A stretch of DNA of 64,000 nucleotides from Phosphoribacter sp037045055 (lineage in GTDB: Bacteria > Actinomycetota > Actinomycetes > Actinomycetales > Dermatophilaceae), in assembly GCA_037045055.1 (NCBI GenBank), contig JBAOHJ010000002.1:1-64000 (forward strand), given 5' to 3'. Shown here piece by piece: positions 16,944 through 25,427 of this stretch. Under the pieces are notes generated by a model. It saw nothing but the letters and a program-made list of their open reading frames with translations. It was not told the DNA's origin and did no database searches. Positions within the stretch are counted from its first letter, which is position 1. Every line of letters begins with the position of its first letter. Made by a program: the position numbers and the translations under genes.

Positions 16944-17249
16944 ATGGTCGAGGTCGTCCGACCCGGGACGTTCGACCGATGGTTCAGGCAACTCAAGGAC
17001 CGCGCCGCGGTTGCGCGCGTGCTGGTGCGGATCAACCGACTGGCAGCTGGAAACCCCGGTGGCGTCAAACCTGTCGGGCAGGGCGTGTCGGAGTTGCGGA
17101 TCGCCTACGGTCCCGGCTACCGCATCGACTACCTACAGGACGGCGACCGGGTGATCTTGTTGCTCACCGGTGGGGACAAGTCCAGCCAGGACGCCGACAT
17201 CCGCCAAGCCCACCAGATCGCCGCCGAATGGAGGAGAGGGCGACCATGA
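16944..17249 (+). CDS. higB: HigB/RelE-like toxin (Gp49-type)
   Basis: A 101-residue basic protein with the RelE-superfamily layout: F-x-x-WF-x-x-LKDRAAVARVLVRI, GGVKPVGQGVSELRIAYGPG, YRIDYLQDGDRVILLLTGGD and the tail RQAHQIAAEW. Members cleave mRNA, often on the ribosome. It precedes its antitoxin, the reverse order typical of hig-type modules, and the stop overlaps the antitoxin start (ATGA). It is a stabilising module of the integrated region. Confidence 0.85.
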   Translation: MVEVVRPGTFDRWFRQLKDRAAVARVLVRINRLAAGNPGGVKPVGQGVSELRIAYGPGYRIDYLQDGDRVILLLTGGDKSSQDADIRQAHQIAAEWRRGRP

Positions 17250-17542
17250 GCACCGAGACGTTCGCCCCCTTGGACAGTGCCGACTATCTCAACAGCTTCG
17301 AGGACGTCACGGCCTACCTCGAAGCGGTCCTCAAGGACTCCTACGACGACCCGAAGGTGATCGCCGCAGCGCTCGGGGCGATCGCCCGTTCTCGTAACCT
17401 CAGCCAGATCGCCCGCCACGCGGGCATGAGCCGAGAAGGCATGTACAAGGCACTGTCGGCCGACGGCAACCCCACCCTGGCCACCGTCTTGAAGGTGGCC
17501 CACGCGCTCGGGCTGCGTCTGCACTTCGAAGCCATCGCCTGA
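17246..17542 (+). CDS. higA: HigA-like antitoxin (addiction-module antidote)
   Basis: A 98-residue protein with an N-terminal acidic segment (LDSADYLNSFEDVTAYLEAV) and a Cro/CI-type HTH near residues 50-85 (LSQIARHAGMSREGMYKAL, then LATVLKVAHALGLRL). It matches the DNA-binding antidotes paired with Gp49-like toxins. It should neutralise the toxin and repress the pair. Start ATG 17246, overlapping the toxin stop. Confidence 0.87.
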   Translation: MSTETFAPLDSADYLNSFEDVTAYLEAVLKDSYDDPKVIAAALGAIARSRNLSQIARHAGMSREGMYKALSADGNPTLATVLKVAHALGLRLHFEAIA

Positions 17543-18000
17543 CTGCACGTGGCTGCGGCACGCGATGGGACTGCTGCACAGATCGGCCCAAATACGGCTC
17601 ACAAACCCGTTGGTCGTCGGGGGGACGTGCCTGGTCGCGGCGGGTCCCGACCTGACCCGACACCCGGTACAGGGGGGGACTTGACCTGCTACTTTGTCGG
17701 ACACGAGGGTGTCGGCCGGTGGCGTGCCGGGTCGACTCCAGACACCCCGACTGGGTGGGTCCGAAAACTACGGATCAGAAGTTAGCCGGCGGTTGGGAGG
17801 AGAGCACCAAGGAGGAAGCAGGCAGGTCCACCCGCATCTCGGGTCGAAGTAGCTCACCCAGCGCCCACGATTCCCAAGCGCCGAGTGTCGCAGGCGCCTT
17901 GTGACGAGCTGCCATTCCCCCACTGGTCCCCCACACCGACGAAATCTGCATTGCTGGCGCAAGCGCCGTCCAGCGAGATCGGTCCTGACCTGCGGAGATC
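17543..18000. other. Non-coding edge of the island next to tRNA-Ala
   Basis: I see no convincing gene in these 458 bp. Frames are short and unlike known proteins. The stretch directly abuts the CCA end of tRNA-Ala, so it is where one attachment-site half would lie. A matching copy of the tRNA 3' end was not found elsewhere in bases 1-18000; the partner would be left of the window. Confidence 0.4.
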
Positions 18001-18076
18001 TGGTGGAGCCAACGGGACTCGAACCCGTAACCCCCTGCTTGCAAAGCAGGTGCGCTACCAATTGCGCCATGGCCCC
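18001..18076 (-). tRNA. alaT: tRNA-Ala (anticodon TGC)
   Basis: On the minus strand: acceptor GGGGCCA pairs with TGGCTCC and includes a G3-U70 pair, the alanine identity element. D arm GCGCAATTGGTAGCGC; anticodon arm CCTGC-TTTGCAA-GCAGG gives TGC; T loop TTCGAGT; CCA is encoded. It is the last of the gyrA-DUF3566-tRNA-Ile-tRNA-Ala series and its 3' end marks the limit of the foreign region. Confidence 0.97.
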
Positions 18077-18109
18077 GACGTCGGCCAAGTCCGCAGACCG
18101 ACCGCCTCT

Positions 18110-18286
18110 TCAGTGTCGCGGTGTGTCCGCCACCCGGTCCTGCGCCGCTCGCGTCCCGCCCGAGACGTCGTCGGTCGCCTCGGCCCACAGGTCCCGCTCG
18201 GCCCGCTGCGCCGACGCCGATCGCACGGCGGCGGCCACCGCCGCGGCCACCGCGGCCCCGAGGGTCACCAGCAGTCTCGCGCGCAC
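18110..18286 (-). CDS. DLW-39 family small protein
   Basis: A 58-codon frame starting GTG 18286, preceded by GGGAG six bases upstream. It reads VRARLLVTLGAAVAAAVAAA then AQRAERDLWAEATDDV. The N-terminus is a single hydrophobic segment and the RDLWAEATD motif is the hallmark of actinobacterial DLW-39 proteins, which are found next to the gyrA-linked tRNA genes. Function is unknown; it is likely a small membrane-anchored protein. Here it lies between tRNA-Ile and tRNA-Ala, co-oriented with both. Confidence 0.82.
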   Translation of the reverse strand: MRARLLVTLGAAVAAAVAAAVRSASAQRAERDLWAEATDDVSGGTRAAQDRVADTPRH

Positions 18287-18346
18287 GGCATACTCCCTCG
18301 TTCTGGTGGACCGACGGCCCAGTTCAGCGGCACGGACACGCCTGGG

Positions 18347-18423
18347 TGGTGGGCCTAACAGGACTTGAACCTGTGGCCTCTTCCTTATCAGGGAAGCGCT
18401 CTAACCGTCTGAGCTATAGGCCC
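18347..18423 (-). tRNA. ileT: tRNA-Ile (anticodon GAT)
   Basis: Minus strand: acceptor GGGCCTA/TAGGCCC; D arm AGCTCAGACGGTTAGAGCG; anticodon arm CTTCC-CTGATAA-GGAAG gives GAT; T arm with TTCAAGT; discriminator A and encoded CCA. It lies directly downstream of DUF3566 in the conserved gyr-linked arrangement. Confidence 0.97.
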
Positions 18424-18502
18424 TCGTCACCTCGCGCGCACCGGGACGAACCCGCCGCGACGCGCCAGGCTACCCCACCCTCGCGGACCCGATCAAAGCG
18501 GA

Positions 18503-19216
18503 TCAGTCGTCGGTGAGGGTGAGCTGGATGCCGCCGACCAGCGAGGAGCAGATGTTGTAGAGGTATGCCGCGAGCGTCGCCACCGCGGTCATGAGGACCA
18601 CGTCGATCACCGCGATGACCATGGCCAACGCGGTGACCCGGGGCAGACCGAGGTAGCTGAGCACCGAGAAAGGCTCGGCCGAGGTCGGCTGGATGTCGCG
18701 GATCACCCGGTCGATGTCGCTGAAGACGTTGAGCCCCGACAGCACCATCCACAGCAGGATCGTGGCGACGACCATGGCCACCCCGGCTGCGAAGGACAGC
18801 AGGAACGACACCTTCATGACCGACCAGGGGTCCACCCGGGCCACCGAGAGGCGCACCCGTCGGGTGGTCGTGGCCGGGCGGGGCTGGCCGGTCGGCTTGC
18901 GCACCGCGGCGGTTGCACTCGGTGCGGACCCAGTCGAGGTCCCGGCGGCGGTGGCCGCCCCGCCGGCCCCTGCCGGCGTGGTCGCCGCGCCGGCCCCTGC
19001 CGCCGTCGCCGCGGCCGTCGCGGCCGTCGCGGACCCGCCGCCCTCCTTCGCCGGCTTACCGGCCGTCCCGCCCGGCTGACCCGCCCCGGGCAGCGTCTGG
19101 GTCCCGCCAGCGGCGCTCGGGTCGGCCCCGGCGGACGTTGCCGTGGACGACTTACCGGCCGAGCCCGCACGCTGCCCCGACGGGGGGGTGGGCGTGCTCC
19201 CTGAGGGCGTGGTCAC
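18503..19216 (-). CDS. DUF3566 membrane protein downstream of gyrA
   Basis: A 237-residue protein. The first ~125 residues are Ala/Gly/Thr-rich and probably disordered. The C-terminal DUF3566 domain begins RRVRLSVARVDPWSVMKVSF and holds two membrane helices (about 133-158 and 193-222). The GTG start overlaps the gyrA stop by four bases, so translation is coupled to gyrase. The family is almost confined to actinobacteria and always sits after gyrA; its function is not known to me. Confidence 0.88.
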   Translation of the reverse strand: MTTPSGSTPTPPSGQRAGSAGKSSTATSAGADPSAAGGTQTLPGAGQPGGTAGKPAKEGGGSATAATAAATAAGAGAATTPAGAGGAATAAGTSTGSAPSATAAVRKPTGQPRPATTTRRVRLSVARVDPWSVMKVSFLLSFAAGVAMVVATILLWMVLSGLNVFSDIDRVIRDIQPTSAEPFSVLSYLGLPRVTALAMVIAVIDVVLMTAVATLAAYLYNICSSLVGGIQLTLTDD

Positions 19217-21759
19217 TGGCTACCTCCGGCATCGTCGGGGCCCGTCGTGGACGGCTCGCTCTGGTCAGACGGTACGCCATTGTCCTCGTCGTCGGCCGTT
19301 TCGACGTTGCGGGCCACGGCGACGATGGCATCGCCCGCGTCGGGGGTGGCGAACTTCACGCCCATGGTCGACCGGCCGGTATGCCGGATCTCGTCGACCC
19401 GGGAGCGGACGATCTTGCCCTTCTCCATGACCACCATGACCTCGTCCTCGGGGGAGACGGTGAGCGCCCCGACGAGGTCGCCGCCGCGGTCGGAGACCCG
19501 GGCGACGTGGATGCCGGTGCCGCCGCGGCCTTGGACCCGGTACTCCGCGATGGGGGTGCGTTTTGCCAGACCGTTCTCGAACACGACGAAGACGTCGGGC
19601 TCGCTGCCGGCCTGCACGACGGCCATGGCCAGCAGTCGGTCGCCGTCCTTGAACCGCATCCCGGTGACTCCCGAGGTCGCCCGGCCCATCGGGCGCAGCC
19701 GCTCGTCGTCGGCCCGGAACCGCACCGACTGACCCTTGCGCGAGACCAGCAACAGGTCGTCCTGCGGCGAGGCCAGGCCGGCCCCGACGAGCACGTCGTC
19801 GGCCCGCAGGTTGACCGCGATGAGCCCGCCCGAGCGGGGCGAGTCGTACTCGGTGAGCCGGGTCTTCTTCACTAGGCCCGAGCGGGTGGCCAGGACGAGA
19901 TACGGAGCCTGGGCGTAGTTCTTGACCGCGAGCACCTGGGCGATGTCCTCGCCGGGCTGGAAGGCCAGCAGGTTGGCCACGTGCTGCCCCTTGGCGTCCC
20001 GACCGCCCTCGGGCAACTCGTAGGCCTTGGCCCGGTAGACCCGCCCGAGCGTGGTGAAGAACAGCAGCCAGTGGTGGGTGGTCGTGGTGAAGAAGTGCCC
20101 GACGACGTCCTCGCCGCGCAGCGCGGCGCCCTTGACGCCCTTGCCGCCCCGGCGCTGCGAGCGGTACAGGTCGGTCTTGGTGCGCTTGGCGTAGCCCCCG
20201 CGGGTGATCGTCACGACGACGTCTTCCTCGGGGATGAGGTCCTCGACGGACATGTCGCCGTCGAAGAACTCGATCCGGGTGCGCCGCACGTCGCCGTACT
20301 TGTCGACGATCTCGGCCAGCTCCCCCGAGACGATCGAACGCTGCCGGTCGGGGCGGGCGAGGATGTCGGTGTAGTCGTCGATGCGGCGCTGCAGCTCGTC
20401 ATGGTCGTCGACGATCTTCTGGCGCTCCAGCGCGGCCAGTCGTCGCAGCTGCATGTCGAGGATCGCCCGGGCCTGGATCTCGTCGATCGCGAGCAGCTGC
20501 ATCAGCCCGTCGCGGGCCGCCTCGACGGTCGCCGAGCGGCGGATCAGGGCGATGACCTCGTCGAGGGCGTCCAGCGCCTTGAGCAGCCCGCGCAGGATGT
20601 GGATGCGCTCCTGGGCCTGACGCAGCCGGAACCCGGTGCGCCGCACGACGACGTCGATCTGGTGCTCCACCCAGTGCCGGATGAACGCGTCCAGGGACAG
20701 CGTCCGGGGCACCCCGTCGACGAGGGCGAGCATGTTCGCCCCGAAGGTGGTCTGCAGTTGGGTGTGCTTGTAGAGGTTGTTGAGCACGACCTTGGCCACG
20801 GCGTCCCGCTTGAGCACGATGACCAGCCGCTGCCCGGTGCGCCCGGAGGTCTCGTCGCGGATGTCCGCGATCCCCTGCAGGCGCCCGTCGCGCACCAGGT
20901 CGGCGATCTTGCCGGCCAGCGAGTCCGGGTTGACCTGGTAGGGCAGCTCGGTGACGACCAGGCAGGTCCGCCCGTGCAGCTCCTCGACCTCGACGACGGC
21001 GCGCATGATGATCGCGCCGCGCCCGGTGCGGTAGGCCTCCTCGATGCCCTTGCGCCCCATGATGAGCGCGCCGGTCGGGAAGTCGGGGCCCTTAATCTCC
21101 CGCAGCAGCTGCTCCAGCAGCGCCTCGCGGGTGGCCTGCGGGTGCTGCAGGTACCACTGGGCGCCGGCGGCCACCTCGCGCAGGTTGTGCGGCGGGATCT
21201 GGGTGGCCATGCCGACGGCGATCCCCGAGGAGCCGTTGACCAGCAGGTTGGGGAACCGGCTGGGCAGGACCGCCGGCTCCTGGGTCTTGCCGTCGTAGTT
21301 GTCGCGGAAGTCGACGGTCTGCTCGTCGATGTCGCGGACCATCTCCATGGACAGCTGGGCCATCCGGCACTCGGTGTACCGCTGGGCGGCCGCCGGGTCG
21401 TCGCCCGGGCTGCCGAAGTTGCCCTGCCCGTCGACCAGCGGGTAGCGCATCGACCAGTCCTGGACCAGCCGGACCAGCGCGTCGTAGATCGCCGAGTCGC
21501 CGTGCGGGTGGTACTGCCCCATGACGTCGCCGACGACCCGACTGCACTTGTTGTAGCCCCGGTCGGGCCGGTAGCCCCCGTCGTACATCGCGTAGAGCAC
21601 CCGCCGGTGCACCGGCTTGAGCCCGTCGCGCACGTCGGGCAGGGCCCGGCTGACGATGACCGCCATCGCGTAGTCGATGTACGACCGGCGCATCTCGGTG
21701 TTGAGGTCGATCTCCTCGACGCGGTCGACCGGCGGCTGTGCCGGTGGCTGCTCGCTCAC
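19213..21759 (-). CDS. gyrA: DNA gyrase subunit A
   Basis: An 848-residue subunit that cuts and rejoins DNA during negative supercoiling. The catalytic Tyr is in QRYTECRM (about residue 128). The quinolone-determining loop reads HPHGDSAIYDAL, with Ser and Asp at the classical positions, i.e. the susceptible type. Six C-terminal beta-pinwheel repeats follow, including the GyrA box QRRGGKG. It lies 109 bp after gyrB on the same strand. Length and start (GTG 21759, EIDLNTEMRRSYIDYAM near the N-terminus) are normal. Confidence 0.98.
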   Translation of the reverse strand: MSEQPPAQPPVDRVEEIDLNTEMRRSYIDYAMAVIVSRALPDVRDGLKPVHRRVLYAMYDGGYRPDRGYNKCSRVVGDVMGQYHPHGDSAIYDALVRLVQDWSMRYPLVDGQGNFGSPGDDPAAAQRYTECRMAQLSMEMVRDIDEQTVDFRDNYDGKTQEPAVLPSRFPNLLVNGSSGIAVGMATQIPPHNLREVAAGAQWYLQHPQATREALLEQLLREIKGPDFPTGALIMGRKGIEEAYRTGRGAIIMRAVVEVEELHGRTCLVVTELPYQVNPDSLAGKIADLVRDGRLQGIADIRDETSGRTGQRLVIVLKRDAVAKVVLNNLYKHTQLQTTFGANMLALVDGVPRTLSLDAFIRHWVEHQIDVVVRRTGFRLRQAQERIHILRGLLKALDALDEVIALIRRSATVEAARDGLMQLLAIDEIQARAILDMQLRRLAALERQKIVDDHDELQRRIDDYTDILARPDRQRSIVSGELAEIVDKYGDVRRTRIEFFDGDMSVEDLIPEEDVVVTITRGGYAKRTKTDLYRSQRRGGKGVKGAALRGEDVVGHFFTTTTHHWLLFFTTLGRVYRAKAYELPEGGRDAKGQHVANLLAFQPGEDIAQVLAVKNYAQAPYLVLATRSGLVKKTRLTEYDSPRSGGLIAVNLRADDVLVGAGLASPQDDLLLVSRKGQSVRFRADDERLRPMGRATSGVTGMRFKDGDRLLAMAVVQAGSEPDVFVVFENGLAKRTPIAEYRVQGRGGTGIHVARVSDRGGDLVGALTVSPEDEVMVVMEKGKIVRSRVDEIRHTGRSTMGVKFATPDAGDAIVAVARNVETADDEDNGVPSDQSEPSTTGPDDAGGSQ

Positions 21760-21788
21760 CCGATGTCCTCACTCTTCGAACCGATTCG

Positions 21789-21865
21789 GGTATGCCGCGC
21801 GCCCGCCGCGCGAGCGCCCCACGCGCCCACCCCACCGTCGCCCAGAAGCGCGCGGACGGCATACC
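21789..21865. repeat. Inverted pair of the GTATGCCG motif between gyrB and gyrA
   Basis: GGTATGCCG at 21789 faces CGGCATACC at 21857, bracketing a GC-rich spacer in the short gyrB-gyrA gap. The arms could pair in RNA, giving a large hairpin that might act as an attenuator or terminator. It is one of several inverted pairs of the dispersed motif. Confidence 0.5.
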
Positions 21866-21867
21866 GG

Positions 21868-23976
21868 CTAGATGTCAAGGAAGCGCACATCCCTGGCGTT
21901 GCGCTGGATGAACGACCGGCGCGACTCGACGTCCTCGCCCATGAGCACGCTGAAGATGTCGTCGGCGGCCGCGGCGTCGGCGAGGGTCACCTGCAGCAGG
22001 GTCCGCTCGTCGGGGTTCATCGTCGTCTCCCACAGCTCGTCGTAGTCCATCTCGCCCAGGCCCTTGTAGCGTTGGATGCCGTTCTCCTTGGGCAGCCGCC
22101 GCCCCTGGGACTCCCCGTGGGCCCGCAGCGCGTCACGCTCACGGTCGGAGAAGGCGAACTCGTGCGGGGCGTTGCTCCACTTGAGCCGATACAACGGAGG
22201 CTGCGCGAGGTAGACGTAGCCGGCCTCGATGAGCGGGCGCATGAACCGGAACAGCACGGTGAGCAGCAGGGTGCGGATGTGCATGCCGTCGACGTCGGCG
22301 TCGGCCATGAGCACGATCTTGTGGTAGCGGGCCTTCTCCAGCGCGAAGTCCTCCCCGATGCCGGTCCCAAACGCCGAGATGAGCGACTTGATCTCGTTGT
22401 TGTCCAGGACCCGGTCGATGCGGGCCTTCTCGACGTTGAGGATCTTGCCGCGGATCGGCAGGATCGCCTGGGTGTGCGGGTTGCGCCCGCGCACCGCCGA
22501 GCCGCCGGCCGACTTGCCCTCGACGATGAACACCTCGGAGATCGACGGGTCGCGGCTCTGGCAGTCGCGCAGCAGGCCGGGCAGTCCCCCGGACTCCAGC
22601 AGCCCCTTGCGGCGGGTGTTCTCGCGGGCCTTGCGCGCCGCGATCCGGGCCGCGGCGGCCTGCACCGCCTTGCCGACGATGTCGCGACCCTCGCGTGGGT
22701 GAGTCTCCAGCCAGTGGCCGAACTCGTCGGTCATCGCCCGCTGGACGAACCCCTTGACCTCGGAGTTGCCGAGCTTGGTCTTGGTCTGGCCCTCGAACTG
22801 CGGCTCGGCCAGCTTGACCGACACGACCGCGGTGAGGCCCTCGCGGATGTCGTCGCCGGTGAGGTTCTCGTCCTTGTCCTTGAGCACCGCGTTCTTGCGG
22901 GCGAAGTCGTTGACCAGTTTGGTCATCGCCGCGCGGAACCCCTCCTCGTGGGTGCCGCCCTCGTGGGTGTTGATGGTGTTGGCGTAGGTGTGCACGGACT
23001 CGGTGTAGGCGGTGGTCCACTGCATGGCCAGCTCCAGCGCCAGCGACCGGGCCCGGTCGTGCACCTCGATGGCGATGACCTCGGGGTGGATGGGCTCGGC
23101 CTTCTTCGACCCCACGAGATGGTGGACGTAGTCGACCAGGCCCCCGTCGTAGCGGTAGGAGACCTTCCGCGCCGTGGTCGGCGCGCCGTTGGCCGACTCG
23201 CTGACCCGCTCGACCTCGGCGTCGGCGTGGTCGAGGTCGACGTCCTCGTCGTCGGCGGGGTCGGGGCGTTCGTCCCGCAGGGTGATCGTCAGGCCCTTGT
23301 TGAGGAAGGCCATCTGCTGGATCCGGGCCCGGATCGTCTCGAAGTCGTAGTGCGTGGTCTCGAAGATCTCGTCGCTGGGCCAGAAGGTGACCGTCGTGCC
23401 GGTCAGCTCGGTGGGCTCCTGCCGGGCCAGCGGCGCCACCGGCACGCCCCGCTCGAAGGTCATCCGGAACACGTGCCCCTGCTGGCGCACCTCGGCGTCC
23501 AGCCGGGCCGACAGGGCGTTGACCACCGAGGACCCGACCCCGTGCAGACCGCCGGACACCTTGTACCCGCCGCCGCCGAACTTACCCCCGGCATGCAGCT
23601 GGGTGAGCACGAGCTCGACGGCGCTGACCCCCTCGACGGGGTGGATGTCGGTGGGGATGCCCCGACCGTTGTCGCGCACCCGCACCCCGCCGTCGGCCAG
23701 CAGGGTGACGTCGATGGTGTCCGCGTAGCCGGCGAGGGCCTCGTCGACGGAGTTGTCGACGATCTCCCACACGAGATGGTGCAGCCCACGCTCGCCGGTG
23801 GACCCGATGTACATCCCCGGGCGTTTGCGGACCGCTTCCAGCCCCTCCAGGACGGTGATCGCCGAGGCGTCGTATGCCGGTTCGTCGCCGATCCGGGGGT
23901 CGGGCCCGACCTGGGTCGGGTCCGGCGGGGGGGCGGTCGGGTCGACCACGGTGCTCCTGTCGGGGGCGGCATACAT
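21868..23976 (-). CDS. gyrB: DNA gyrase subunit B
   Basis: A 702-residue ATPase subunit. GHKL-ATPase motifs NSVDEALAGY and DNGRGIP lie in the first third, followed by the transducer and the TOPRIM domain (EGKSAGGSA, DADVDGMHIRTLL) and the C-terminal PLYRLK/RYKGLGEM region. The start chosen is ATG 23976 (MYAAPDRSTVVDPTAPPPDP), which gives a ~40-residue Pro-rich leader before EGLEAVRKRPGMYIGS. The promoter region is shared with the divergent sugar-kinase gene. Confidence 0.97.
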   Translation of the reverse strand: MYAAPDRSTVVDPTAPPPDPTQVGPDPRIGDEPAYDASAITVLEGLEAVRKRPGMYIGSTGERGLHHLVWEIVDNSVDEALAGYADTIDVTLLADGGVRVRDNGRGIPTDIHPVEGVSAVELVLTQLHAGGKFGGGGYKVSGGLHGVGSSVVNALSARLDAEVRQQGHVFRMTFERGVPVAPLARQEPTELTGTTVTFWPSDEIFETTHYDFETIRARIQQMAFLNKGLTITLRDERPDPADDEDVDLDHADAEVERVSESANGAPTTARKVSYRYDGGLVDYVHHLVGSKKAEPIHPEVIAIEVHDRARSLALELAMQWTTAYTESVHTYANTINTHEGGTHEEGFRAAMTKLVNDFARKNAVLKDKDENLTGDDIREGLTAVVSVKLAEPQFEGQTKTKLGNSEVKGFVQRAMTDEFGHWLETHPREGRDIVGKAVQAAAARIAARKARENTRRKGLLESGGLPGLLRDCQSRDPSISEVFIVEGKSAGGSAVRGRNPHTQAILPIRGKILNVEKARIDRVLDNNEIKSLISAFGTGIGEDFALEKARYHKIVLMADADVDGMHIRTLLLTVLFRFMRPLIEAGYVYLAQPPLYRLKWSNAPHEFAFSDRERDALRAHGESQGRRLPKENGIQRYKGLGEMDYDELWETTMNPDERTLLQVTLADAAAADDIFSVLMGEDVESRRSFIQRNARDVRFLDI

Positions 23977-24117
23977 GCTGACGGCTGCCGCGCCTGCGGC
24001 AGCCGGTCCGTCGACCCCCAGTCTAACGGTTTGACGGGGGGTCCGTCGCGCTCTGCGGGCCGAGAACGCCCCGCAGAGCGCACCGACCCCGCGACCGGTG
24101 ACCCCATACGAGACCGT

Positions 24118-25047
24118 ATGCCGGATCGGCCAGCGACCGGATCCGGCGATACCGTGGGCCCCGTGTCGGGTGCGCCGGTGGTCGTCTGCGTGGGCTGTCT
24201 GACCCTGGACGTCCAGCACGTCGTCGAGCGCGTGCCCGAGCGTAACGAGAAGACCGTGGGGCTCGGGCAGCGGGTGACCTTCGGCGGTCCGGCGGCCAAC
24301 GCGGCGGCCACGGCGGCCGCGTTGGGGGCCGGCGCGCACCTGGTGGCCCCGTTCGGCCGCTGCCCGGTGACCGCATTCGTCGCAGCGGCCCTGAGCGCCG
24401 CCGGGGTGCGCTGGGTTGACCCGTCGGGCGCCCTGGACAACCCCTCGCCGGTGTCGAGCCTGCTGGTGGACCGCGCCACCGGCGAGCGGGCCGTGGTCAG
24501 CGGTGGGGTGATGAGCGTGCCGGCCGGCGCCACGCTGCCCGCGGGCCTGGTCGCCGACTCCGACGCGGTGCTGCTCGACGGGCACGCCATGACGCTGGCC
24601 CGTCAGGCCGCCCGGCAAGCGCGGGCCCGCGGCATACCGGTCGTGCTGGACGGCGGCAGCCACAAGCCCGGGCTGGCCGACCTGTTGCCCGAGGTCGACC
24701 TGGCGATCCTGTCCGGGGACTTCGTCGCGCCGGGCGGGGGCGACCCGCTGGCCTGGGCGCACCGCTGCGGGGCGCGCCACGTCGCCCGCAGCGACGGCCC
24801 GCACGAGGTGGCGGTCCTGGCCGAGGGGCGACGGTTCGCCGTCCCGGTGCCGGCGGTGCCGGCCGAGCGCGTGGTGGACACCGTCGGCGCGGGCGACGTG
24901 CTGCACGGCGCGGCCGTGGTTGCCGCGGCGACGCTCGGGGTGGGCACGGCCGCGCAGGCCCGGGCGGTGCTGGAGTTCGCCGTCGAGGTGGCGACCCGAT
25001 CGGTGCAGGCTCCCGGCGCCCTCGGATGGGCCGACCTGGGCGGGTGA
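24118..25047 (+). CDS. PfkB-family carbohydrate kinase
   Basis: A 309-residue kinase of the ribokinase fold: VGCLTLDVQHVVERVPERNE at the N-terminus, GGPAANAAATAAALGA (substrate-binding loop) and the C-terminal DTVGAGDVLHGAAV, where Asp is the catalytic base and GAGD the anion hole. The substrate cannot be told from sequence; it is likely a small sugar. It diverges from gyrB. GTG 24163 is an alternative start that would lose only a poorly conserved leader. Confidence 0.87.
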   Translation: MPDRPATGSGDTVGPVSGAPVVVCVGCLTLDVQHVVERVPERNEKTVGLGQRVTFGGPAANAAATAAALGAGAHLVAPFGRCPVTAFVAAALSAAGVRWVDPSGALDNPSPVSSLLVDRATGERAVVSGGVMSVPAGATLPAGLVADSDAVLLDGHAMTLARQAARQARARGIPVVLDGGSHKPGLADLLPEVDLAILSGDFVAPGGGDPLAWAHRCGARHVARSDGPHEVAVLAEGRRFAVPVPAVPAERVVDTVGAGDVLHGAAVVAAATLGVGTAAQARAVLEFAVEVATRSVQAPGALGWADLGG

Positions 25048-25049
25048 GC

Positions 25050-25256
25050 TCAGTCCTCGATGCGGAACCCGATCTTGAGGGTGACCTGGTAGTGCGCGAC
25101 GGCGCCGTCGGCCAGGTGCCCGCGGATGTGCGCGACCTCGAACCAGTCGAGGTGGCGCACCGTCTCGTTCGCCCGGGCGATGGCGGTGGTGATCGCGTCC
25201 TCCAGCGAGGTGGCCGAGGTGCCGACCAGCTCGGTGATTCCGTAGGTGTGGCTCAT
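25050..25256 (-). CDS. Dodecin (flavin-binding storage protein)
   Basis: A 68-residue protein, MSHTYGITELVGTSATSLED, with the beta-alpha-beta-beta pattern of dodecins including LDWFEVAHIRGHL (Trp stacks with flavin) and HYQVTLKIGFRIED. Dodecins form hollow 12-mers that store FMN or riboflavin in the cytoplasm. It is convergent with the pfkB gene, with only two bases between the stops. The start is ATG 25256. Confidence 0.93.
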   Translation of the reverse strand: MSHTYGITELVGTSATSLEDAITTAIARANETVRHLDWFEVAHIRGHLADGAVAHYQVTLKIGFRIED

Positions 25257-25427
25257 GGGCGTCTCGCTCTCGGGCAGGGGCCGGGACGGTCGGGTCGAGG
25301 GCCCGGCGGCCACCGGCCGGTGGGGTCGTGCGACGTGTGGTGCGACCAGCCGACCAGGCCGACCAGGACCCAGGGTAGAGCCTCGCGCTGCGGCGCGGTC
25401 CGCTCGTCGGGCGCCCCCGACGAGCGG

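Noticed and set aside
17885..18516. Plus-strand frames across the tRNA genes (with phrases like GLEPVASSL)
   Set aside because: They are antisense readings of tRNA-Ala and tRNA-Ile, a known source of false proteins.
19981..24117. Very long plus-strand open frame opposite gyrA and gyrB
   Set aside because: It is the shadow of high-GC codons on the antisense strand of two certain genes. Only its last part (24118-25047) is a real kinase gene.
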